The notes under the pieces were generated by a model that worked only from the letters and a program-made list of their open reading frames with translations, was not told the origin of the DNA and made no database searches. A stretch of 63,924 bases of DNA, from positions 1-63,924 of the forward strand of contig CALDHY010000017.1 in NCBI GenBank assembly GCA_937901445.1. The letters are read 5' to 3'. The position numbers and the translations under genes are program-made. Below are positions 27,247 through 34,847 of this stretch, in pieces (position 1 is the stretch's first letter; the number at the start of each line of letters is the position of its first letter). The stretch comes from an uncultured Selenomonadales bacterium (GTDB lineage: Bacteria > Bacillota > Negativicutes > Selenomonadales > Selenomonadaceae).

Positions 27247-27295
27247 GGCGTTAATTAAAGTTATAATGGCAACAAAAACGAATGGAGCAATTAAC

Positions 27296-28144
27296 TTGAC
27301 TGAAAAACTCTTGGCAGATATGACAACCGGCAACAACATAATTTGGGCGGCTGACGATTATAAAAATTTTCGCGCAGAATCTGAAATTTACCCTGCACAA
27401 ATAAATTTAATCAAGCCGCGTTATGAAAAAGTTCGTGAACAACAAAAACGCCGTACCAAAAACCGCGCCGAAATTTTCACGCCGGCTTGGATATGCAACC
27501 TTCAAAACAATCTGATTGACGAGAAATATTTTGGGCGAGCTAATGTTTTTAACACGGCTGAAGGGCAAAGTTGGACGCCGACGCCTGAAAAAATTTCTTT
27601 TGGTAATTTAAATTGGCAGGATTATATTTTACAGAAACGGCTTGAAATAACTTGCGGCGAAGCTCCCTATCTTGTAAGCCGCTATGACGCAGTAACAGGC
27701 GAAAAAATTTCCGTTGAAAAAAGAATCGGCTTGCTTGACAGAAAACTCCGTGTTGTCAATGAAAATACCACTACTCAAGCAGATTGGGAAGAATGGGCGA
27801 TTAAAGCCGTGCAAAGTTGTTACGGCTACGAATTTCAGGGCGATAATTTATTTTTGGCGCGTAGAAATATTTTGTTGACGTTTGAAGAATATTTTCAAAG
27901 GCAGTTCAATAAAAAACCTGCGCGAAAACTTTTAGAAAATGTTGCAGAAATAATTTGTTGGAATATGTGGCAAATGGACGGCTTGAAAAATACCGTGCCT
28001 TTCGCAGAAATTAAACAAACAAGCTTGTTCGATTATTCGCCTGAAAGTTATCTGCCGGAAAATCAAAATATTTACTGCAAGATAAAAGATTGGCAAACGG
28101 ACGAAAATTTTTTATACAAAGATTTATTGCGCGGCGGCTTTTAA
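27296..28144 (+). CDS. restriction-modification system subunit M-like protein
   Basis: The sequence matches the family annotated as restriction endonuclease subunit M: RAEIFTPAWICNLQNNLID, LEITCGEAPYLVSRYD, RIGLLDRKLRVVNEN and NMWQMDGLKNTVP. It has no SAM or NPPY motif of its own, so the name is historical. It probably pairs with the fusion protein encoded next. TTG 27,296, with GGAG 8 bp upstream, is preferred over ATG 27,266, which overlaps a TATAAT at 27,262-27,267. 282 residues. It starts the cassette directly after the glmM terminator. Confidence 0.75.
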   Translation: MTEKLLADMTTGNNIIWAADDYKNFRAESEIYPAQINLIKPRYEKVREQQKRRTKNRAEIFTPAWICNLQNNLIDEKYFGRANVFNTAEGQSWTPTPEKISFGNLNWQDYILQKRLEITCGEAPYLVSRYDAVTGEKISVEKRIGLLDRKLRVVNENTTTQADWEEWAIKAVQSCYGYEFQGDNLFLARRNILLTFEEYFQRQFNKKPARKLLENVAEIICWNMWQMDGLKNTVPFAEIKQTSLFDYSPESYLPENQNIYCKIKDWQTDENFLYKDLLRGGF

Positions 28145-28201
28145 AGAAATTTACAAACTGAATTGCTTGTATCGAATTTTTATATAAATTGTATAAAAAG
28201 A

Positions 28202-28316
28202 CGCCCGTCTTGTGCCGCTAAATGAAAAGCGAAATTGGAGCGTGCGGTAAAGTTCGAGCCGCCAAAAGCGGCAAAAGATAATTTGAGCGTAAGACACCTC
28301 AAGCGGCGGACGGGCG
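28202..28316 (+). other. structured intergenic element
   Basis: CGCCCGTC (28,202-28,209) pairs with GACGGGCG (28,309-28,316), and GCCGCT (28,213-28,218) with AGCGGC (28,302-28,307). Inside is a GCCGC/GCGGC hairpin near 28,258-28,272. It fills most of the 254-bp gap between two cassette genes and has no T-run. A second palindrome, TACTTTCTTTATAAAAAGAAAGTA, lies near 28,331-28,354. It may be a non-coding RNA, a processing site or a small repeat element; no known family is recognised. Confidence 0.5.
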
Positions 28317-28398
28317 AAAGATTTTCTTTGGTACTTTCTTTATAAAAAGAAAGTACATTTAAAAATAAAAAAAATTTTAGAAAAAAGGAGGTTTTTAA

Positions 28399-31300
28399 AT
28401 GATAAAAATTGAAGGCAATTTCAAGTATAAGCTGATTTATATTTTTAAGATTGACGACGCCGCGCACAAAGGAATTTTGAAAATTGGCGATGCTACACTG
28501 AAAACAAATATACCTGTAAAAAATTTCCCGCCGAATTGTAAAGATTTAAACAACGCCGCCAAAAAGCGTATCAACAAATATATGAATACCGGCGGAATTA
28601 AATTTGAATTGGTGTATACTGAAATTGCCGTCACGTACAAAGGAAAAACTTTCAGAGATTATGACGTTCACCAAGTACTTTTGCGCTCTGGATTTAACAA
28701 GAAAAAGCCCAACGGTACAACGGCGCAGGAATGGTTTAAGGTTGACATTGAAAACGCAATAAAGGCTATTCTTGCCGTCAAGCGCGGCGAAAAAACAATT
28801 TACTTTGACGATAAAAAATTTTCATCCGCTGAAATTTTCTTGCCGATAACTTTTCGCCCCGAACAACTCGACGCAATTAAGGAAACAGTCAAAATTTTTA
28901 AGAAAGAAAATCGTATGCTCTGGAATGCCAAAATGCGTTTCGGTAAAACTCTTTGTGCATTGGAAGTCGTCAAGCGTTTGCAAATTCCAAAAACTTTAAT
29001 CATCACTCATCGCCCCGTTGTAAACGAAAATTGGTATGAAGATTTTAAAAAAATATTTCACGATACAAATTTTGCTTACGGCTCCAAAACAACCGGCGAA
29101 ACTATAGAAAATCTTTTGCGCGGCAACAAGAATTTTGTCTACTTTGCCTCAATGCAAGACCTGCGCGGCTCTGAAATTACCGGCGGCAACTTCGATAAAA
29201 ACTCTGAAATTTTCGGCGCGGCGTGGGATTTGGTAATTGTTGACGAGGCGCACGAAGGCACTAAAACCGTTTTGGGCGAAACTGTCATTAAAAATCTTGT
29301 CAAGGAAAAAACCAAACTGCTTGCACTTAGCGGCACGCCTTTTAACATTCTTGAAGATTATGAAGGAAACGTTTTCACGTGGGATTATATTGACGAACAA
29401 CGCGCCAAAAATGACTGGTACAAAGTGCACGGCTTAGACTCCAACCCCTATGAAGATTTGCCGGAAATGAAAATTTTTACCTACAATCTCGGCGAAATCT
29501 TTAATAATCCCGCCTTCATTGACGACGATAAATTTTTCAACTTCAAAGAATTTTTCCGCACTGACAATGAAAAGTTCGTACACGAAAATTTTGTTAAACA
29601 ATTTTTGGAACTGTTGACGCGCACAGATAAAAATTCAAACTACCCTTACTCAACTGAAGAATACAGAAATATTTTTCGCCATTCGCTGTGGATTATTCCC
29701 GGCGTCAAGGAAGGGCGCGCTCTTTCAAAACTTTTAAAATCGCATTGGATTTTCAGAAACTTTGAAATTGTAAACGTGGCAGGCGACGGCGACGCGGACG
29801 AAGAATCTAAAGACGCACTGCAAAAAGTCAGAAATGCTGTCGACAATCACGAATACACCATAACTTTATCTTGCGGCAAACTTACAACCGGCGTAACCGT
29901 GCCGGAATGGTCGGCGATTTTTATGTTGGCGGGCGGCTATTCGACTTCAGCGGCAAGTTATATGCAAACTATTTTTCGTGTTCAATCGCCCTGCAACAAA
30001 GGCGGCAAGGTTAAAGATATTTGCTGCGTTTTCGACTTTGCCCCCGACCGCACGCTGAAAATCATTGCCGAATACAACACCATTACCGGCGGCGGCAACC
30101 GTCAACAACTCGAAGAATTTTTAAACTTTTGCCCCGTCATTGCAATTCAAGGCTCCAAAATGATTGAGTACCACGCGCCCGCCCTTTTCCAACAAGTTAA
30201 GCGCGTGCAAGCTGAAAGAATTGTTAAACACGGCTTCGACGATTCAAATTTGTACAACCAAAAACTTTTGCAACTTGACAATATAGAAATTGAAAAATTT
30301 AACAACCTCAAGGGAATTATCGGCGCGTCAAAGGCGCAGAAAAAAACTAACGAAATTGATATTAATGCTGAAGGAGTTAAAGGCGGCGGCAAAACTTCAA
30401 CCGGCGGCGGTTCCCCTAAAAATCCTGAACTTGAAAAAGCCAGAAGAATTCGCCGCGACGCTATTTCGATTCTGCGCGGGATTTCTATCAGAATGCCGCT
30501 TTTAATTTACGGCGCGGATATTGATTTTGAACAGGATTTTACTATTGAAATGTTTTTCGACGATAAAATTATTGACGCCGCCTCGTGGGCTGAATTTATG
30601 CCTAAAGGCGTTACGAAAGAAATTTTCAGCGAATTTATCAAGTACTATGATGAAGATGTTTTCATTGCCGCCGGTAAAAAAATTCGTGCCCTTGCCAAAA
30701 GTGCAGATACACTCACGCCGACCGCCCGCGTTAAAAAAATCGCAGAATTATTTTCCTGCTTCAAAAATCCCGACAAAGAAACTGTTTTAACCCCGTGGCG
30801 CGTTGTCAATCTTCATTTGAGTTTAACTTTTGGCGGCTTTGATTTCTTTGACGATAACCACGAAAATATTTTGGACGCCCCGCGCCGCGTCAATGTTGAA
30901 AATTCTGTACTTGCCAATCCGCTCGCGCAGATTCTCGAAATTAATTCAAAAACCGGCTTGTATCCGCTGTACGTTGCTTACAGTATCTACCGCGCACGGC
31001 TCGGCAAACTCGATGAATCTAAATTTGAACTTCATACTTTGCAACACCTTTGGGATAAAACTTTGAGCGAAAATATTTTTGTCATTTGCAAAACGCCTAT
31101 GGCTAAGACTATCACGCGCCGCACGCTTGCCGGTTTTCGCCACCAAAATATTAACGCCGAATACTTCGACGATTTAATTAACTGCCTCAAAATTTCCCCG
31201 CAAATTTTTATTGACTGCATCACTCAAAAATCTTTCTGGAATAAAGGAGCCGGTACCATGAAATTTGATGCCGTTGTCGGCAACCCGCCTTACCAAGTCG

Positions 31301-32283
31301 CGCAGGAAGGCGATAACGAAACTTTCGCCACGCCCATTTATCAAGAATTTTTAAAGGCAACTTTCAGACTTCAAACTAAAGTTTCGCTGATTCATCCCGC
31401 GCGGTTTCTTTTTAATGCAGGTGCCACTTCAAAAGATTTTAACCAAAAATTTCTCCAAAACAAGCACGTTAAAATTGTTCACTACACGCCGAAAAGCTGG
31501 GAACTTTTCCCTAACACTGATATTAAGGGCGGCGTTGCTGTTACTTATTACGACCCTGAAGAAAATTTTGAGCCGATTAAAATTTTTATCCCATTCCCTG
31601 AATTAAAATCCATTCATAAAAAAGTTGTACTTGACAATGAAAATTTTTCGCCGCTTAGTGAAATTATGGTCGGGCAAATGACATACAAACTTTCGCCAAA
31701 AGCTTATGAAGATTTTCCAGATTTGCCAAAACGTTTACCAAAACGAACTGATACAGCATTGAGAACAAACGCCTTTGAAATTATGCCGGATATTTTTTTA
31801 GATGAAAAACCGAATGACGGCAACGAATATTTTCAAATTATCGGCAATGACAGAATTTATAAATTTGTTCGCCGTGATTATATGATTGACATTCCGCAAT
31901 TTCATACTTATAAAGTTTTTATCCCCGCGGCTAACGGTTCGGGTGCGATTGGTGAAAAGTTGAGTACTCCGCTTGTCGGCTTGCCGCTTGTCGGCTGCAC
32001 ACAGACCTTTATAACGCTTGGAGCGTTCACTACGTGCACGGAAGCGGGCAATGCCTTAAAATTTGTCAAAACGAAGTTTGCGCGTGCGTTATTGGGCGTT
32101 TTAAAGGTTACGCAACATAACCCGCCTGCAACGTGGGCTTGCGTTCCTATGCAAGATTTTACAGATAACAGCGATATAGATTGGTCGCGCAGTGTTCACA
32201 GAATCGATATTCAGCTTTACAGGAAGTACAAACTTTCGCCGGAAGAAATTATTTTTATTGAGGAAAAGGTAAAGGATATGTAG
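28399..32283 (+). CDS. GIY-YIG nuclease / DEAH helicase / Eco57I-type methyltransferase fusion
   Basis: The 1294-residue protein combines cutting, DNA movement and methylation. Residues about 8-100 resemble a GIY-YIG/T5orf172 nuclease (LIYIFKID, LKIGDA, DYDVHQVLL). Residues about 150-600 form an SF2 helicase with Walker A MRFGKT (about 178) and DEAH in VIVDEAHEG (about 280). The end, from about 950, is an N6-adenine methyltransferase with NPPY (about 961) and an Eco57I-like tail. The middle (about 600-950) is helical and unassigned. GGAGG precedes the start. AAAGGAG at 31,243 and an in-frame ATG at 31,258 could give the methyltransferase alone (341 residues). The SAM-binding motif I is not obvious. 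The target site is unknown. Confidence 0.85.
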   Translation: MIKIEGNFKYKLIYIFKIDDAAHKGILKIGDATLKTNIPVKNFPPNCKDLNNAAKKRINKYMNTGGIKFELVYTEIAVTYKGKTFRDYDVHQVLLRSGFNKKKPNGTTAQEWFKVDIENAIKAILAVKRGEKTIYFDDKKFSSAEIFLPITFRPEQLDAIKETVKIFKKENRMLWNAKMRFGKTLCALEVVKRLQIPKTLIITHRPVVNENWYEDFKKIFHDTNFAYGSKTTGETIENLLRGNKNFVYFASMQDLRGSEITGGNFDKNSEIFGAAWDLVIVDEAHEGTKTVLGETVIKNLVKEKTKLLALSGTPFNILEDYEGNVFTWDYIDEQRAKNDWYKVHGLDSNPYEDLPEMKIFTYNLGEIFNNPAFIDDDKFFNFKEFFRTDNEKFVHENFVKQFLELLTRTDKNSNYPYSTEEYRNIFRHSLWIIPGVKEGRALSKLLKSHWIFRNFEIVNVAGDGDADEESKDALQKVRNAVDNHEYTITLSCGKLTTGVTVPEWSAIFMLAGGYSTSAASYMQTIFRVQSPCNKGGKVKDICCVFDFAPDRTLKIIAEYNTITGGGNRQQLEEFLNFCPVIAIQGSKMIEYHAPALFQQVKRVQAERIVKHGFDDSNLYNQKLLQLDNIEIEKFNNLKGIIGASKAQKKTNEIDINAEGVKGGGKTSTGGGSPKNPELEKARRIRRDAISILRGISIRMPLLIYGADIDFEQDFTIEMFFDDKIIDAASWAEFMPKGVTKEIFSEFIKYYDEDVFIAAGKKIRALAKSADTLTPTARVKKIAELFSCFKNPDKETVLTPWRVVNLHLSLTFGGFDFFDDNHENILDAPRRVNVENSVLANPLAQILEINSKTGLYPLYVAYSIYRARLGKLDESKFELHTLQHLWDKTLSENIFVICKTPMAKTITRRTLAGFRHQNINAEYFDDLINCLKISPQIFIDCITQKSFWNKGAGTMKFDAVVGNPPYQVAQEGDNETFATPIYQEFLKATFRLQTKVSLIHPARFLFNAGATSKDFNQKFLQNKHVKIVHYTPKSWELFPNTDIKGGVAVTYYDPEENFEPIKIFIPFPELKSIHKKVVLDNENFSPLSEIMVGQMTYKLSPKAYEDFPDLPKRLPKRTDTALRTNAFEIMPDIFLDEKPNDGNEYFQIIGNDRIYKFVRRDYMIDIPQFHTYKVFIPAANGSGAIGEKLSTPLVGLPLVGCTQTFITLGAFTTCTEAGNALKFVKTKFARALLGVLKVTQHNPPATWACVPMQDFTDNSDIDWSRSVHRIDIQLYRKYKLSPEEIIFIEEKVKDM

Positions 32284-32336
32284 TGGAGTAGTGAGATAGT
32301 GGGATAGTGGGATAGTAAAAAACTACCACACTACAA
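32284..32336. repeat. intergenic GTAGTG-type hairpin repeat
   Basis: Imperfect copies of GATAGTGG are followed by ACTACCACACTAC, which can pair back. A similar arrangement is seen at 53,845-53,912. Confidence 0.55.
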
Positions 32337-32343
32337 GGAGTGA

Positions 32344-33447
32344 ATGATTATCGACAAAAATATTTTTATGGGGCTTGGCGGCATAAACAGCATCGGCGCA
32401 AGTTGCTACTATTTGAAAATTGGCGGCAACCATTTTTTGTTGGATTGCGGGAGCGGTAAGTTCAAAGATATAAATTTTTCGCCGCCATTCGGCAAACTTT
32501 TGCAGACGCCGTACCTGCAGGATTTACAGCAAATATCCGGCGTGTTCATTTCGCACGCACATTTGGATCACGTCGGCGGGTTGCCGTTTTTTTTTGAATT
32601 GAATAACCGCGCCAATATTTTTATGACAGATATAACGCGGCAAATTACAAAACTTCAACTGCGCAATAAAATTTCAGCCGTCGCGCAGGATAAAATTTCG
32701 GTTGTAAATTTCCTGCAAAAAACAGTTTGCAACGATACCGAAATAAATTTTTATCAGGCAGGGCACATACCGGGCGCAATGATGATTCTTTTCAAGCGGC
32801 ACGGAAAAACTTTGCTGTACACGGGCGATTATTCAAGCTTTGCAACGCCGCTGACAGGAGTCGCTATTTTGCCGAAAGAAAAAATTGACACGCTGATAAT
32901 TTGCGGGTTGCACGCACGCCACCCGTATTACAGCGCAGATAATAATTCTTTGAGCCGAATACTGCGCCGAATAAAAAGCGCGTTGAAATTTGGCAAAACG
33001 GCTTACTGTCGAATTTCGCAGATTAGTAAAGGATTAGAATTATTGACGCTGCTAAATAAATTCTTGCCGGGCGTCGAAATATTTATAGACGCGCCAATTA
33101 TGAATTTGGTACATTGTTTTGAGGGGTTACAAATTCCGGTAATGACGGCGCAAGACCACCCGCTGAATTATTCGTTGGCAAGAGGTGGCGTGATTTTGTC
33201 GATATTTCAGCCGCCGCCGTACGCTTCGGTTTTTGAAAATATTCCATGCGATTTTGCGTTACACGACGATTTTAAAGCCACAGCTAATTTCGTAAGGCGA
33301 ATAAACCCAAAAACTTGTATAGTTGTACACAGCCCGCCGGATAAAAAATTTCATTCAGATTTTACGATTGAACAAATTTTGGTTAGGGAGCCGGATTCAC
33401 GCACAAATTTTATTTTCCCTGAAGATTTTGTACCGTTTGAAATTTAG
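32344..33447 (+). CDS. metallo-beta-lactamase-fold hydrolase, possibly nuclease-like
   Basis: The metal motif HAHLDHVGG, a later GHIPGAMM and TGDYSS make this a zinc-dependent MBL-fold hydrolase. The order resembles RNA-processing beta-CASP members (compare the Ysh1/RNase J superfamily), but the C-terminal motifs are weak, so nuclease activity is only a suggestion. GGAG lies only 3 bp before ATG 32,344, so ATG 32,368 is an alternative start. It lies between the restriction fusion and the chaperone pair, all on one strand. 367 residues. Confidence 0.8.
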   Translation: MIIDKNIFMGLGGINSIGASCYYLKIGGNHFLLDCGSGKFKDINFSPPFGKLLQTPYLQDLQQISGVFISHAHLDHVGGLPFFFELNNRANIFMTDITRQITKLQLRNKISAVAQDKISVVNFLQKTVCNDTEINFYQAGHIPGAMMILFKRHGKTLLYTGDYSSFATPLTGVAILPKEKIDTLIICGLHARHPYYSADNNSLSRILRRIKSALKFGKTAYCRISQISKGLELLTLLNKFLPGVEIFIDAPIMNLVHCFEGLQIPVMTAQDHPLNYSLARGGVILSIFQPPPYASVFENIPCDFALHDDFKATANFVRRINPKTCIVVHSPPDKKFHSDFTIEQILVREPDSRTNFIFPEDFVPFEI

Positions 33448-33701
33448 GAGGTTTATAAATAAATAAAAAAGTGGTGGTAATAACCGCCCGTCATTGATTT
33501 TCATTGTTAGCAAAAATTGAGACAACCCGTAGGACGCGGCGATAATCTGTAAACTTTTGAAAACTAAACGCGAAAAATCCTGACGAGCGTGAAGTTTCTT
33601 TCTTTTGCCAGGATTTTATTTCTTTTCAAATAAAGAAAAGCCGACTTGTCAAAAATAAAAAAAATATTTTAATTTATAAACAATTTCTGGGAGGTTAAAT
33701 T
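33448..33701. other. gene-free stretch with AT-rich hairpins
   Basis: There is no convincing gene. It contains CGCCCGTC, as in the element at 28,202. An AT-rich stretch near 33,596-33,645 (TTTCTTTCTTTT, then TTTCTTTTCAAATAAAGAAA) recalls the palindrome before the fusion gene. It ends in the GGGAGG ribosome site of the next gene. Confidence 0.5.
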
Positions 33702-34823
33702 ATGTCAACGATAAGGGACGATATGGATGATTCAACATTAAAAAAATTAAGTACGGCGACTGCGATTGATACCAAAAATCCAACTGTCAAAAATTTTATT
33801 GAAACAGTTCACAAAGTGATAATGCAAAAGTTGCCGGAACTTCAAGCCCGCGAAGAATCCACTAACGAAAAGCTTATTACTGCAAACAGGGTTTTCAAAA
33901 TGTTTTGCGCAGATATTCATATTTCGCCCAATAATTGCGCCCAAAAATTAAATGAGCAGTACGGCTACAATTTTACAGACAAAAATATATTGGATTTTTT
34001 TAATTATCAAAGAATCAAAACCTACGCTAACCGAATGGATATTTTTTCAGCCGTGCATAATGAAGTTAAAAATTTTATGAAGGCGATGCTTTCCAAAAAT
34101 CCTGAAGATTATAAAGCCTTGCAAGAGTCATACTTGGCTTCAATGAAAAAATGTTACAGGGATTCAGAAAGGGAAAAATTTTCCCGCCGCCTTTTTTGTA
34201 TGATGGTTTATACAAAGTACCCTGAACTCAATATTTATAATGACTTGGAAAAGCTTGAAATTTTTGGGAACACGCAGGCAAAGTACGTTTATTCTGAAAT
34301 GTTTAACTGCTTGAGAATTGCGTTTGGCAAGATGGACGAGCGGCAACGCGAAAATGAACAACTCAAAAGCGCGTTGCAACTTCAAGAAACCGGTATGCAA
34401 AATTTGAGTGATAATTTTGACGCGCAACTTCAAAAAGAAATGATAGAATTTTACAGGCTTTTAAATTCCGATAAGTACGGAAAAATTTTGGATTCAATAA
34501 TGAAAGTCTATAACGGCGTCAGTCAACTTCGCAGACAAAATTTAAGGCTGCCGCTTGAGATAAGCGATATTGGACCCTTGCTTAACAACTTCCGGAAATT
34601 CGGCAAAGAAAACGGCATTAATCCAATTATGAAAATTAATTCTGTACATTCCATGAAGGCGGCAGATATTGATAAACTCGGCGAATATGAAGGGACGCCT
34701 TTTTCAAACGCCGATGAAGTTAAAACTGTCAGGGTTATTTCGCCCGGTTGGCGTTACAAGGATATTCAAATTTTCCCGCCAAAATTCAAAGAAGAAGTTG
34801 AAATTGTTGAACAGAATGAATAA
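33702..34823 (+). CDS. GrpE-like putative nucleotide exchange factor with extra N-terminal domain
   Basis: No family is certain for the first 200 residues, which are helical and charged. From about residue 210 a coiled coil (KMDERQRENEQLKSALQLQE) leads to a helical bundle and a final beta part, TVRVISPGWRYKDIQIFPP. This final part follows the GrpE pattern of a TV-strand, a Gly-aromatic turn and an R/K-x-I-x-PP strand. GrpE proteins release ADP from Hsp70. The next gene, 24 bp on, encodes an unusual Hsp70, which supports the idea. At 373 residues it is about twice the length of ordinary GrpE. Confidence 0.6.
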   Translation: MSTIRDDMDDSTLKKLSTATAIDTKNPTVKNFIETVHKVIMQKLPELQAREESTNEKLITANRVFKMFCADIHISPNNCAQKLNEQYGYNFTDKNILDFFNYQRIKTYANRMDIFSAVHNEVKNFMKAMLSKNPEDYKALQESYLASMKKCYRDSEREKFSRRLFCMMVYTKYPELNIYNDLEKLEIFGNTQAKYVYSEMFNCLRIAFGKMDERQRENEQLKSALQLQETGMQNLSDNFDAQLQKEMIEFYRLLNSDKYGKILDSIMKVYNGVSQLRRQNLRLPLEISDIGPLLNNFRKFGKENGINPIMKINSVHSMKAADIDKLGEYEGTPFSNADEVKTVRVISPGWRYKDIQIFPPKFKEEVEIVEQNE

Positions 34824-34847
34824 CCCCTAAGGAGGATTGTTGTAACT

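Noticed and set aside
27245..27295. TTG/ATG starts upstream for the subunit M gene
   Set aside because: They overlap the glmM terminator and a TATAAT box; TTG 27,296 has a proper ribosome site.
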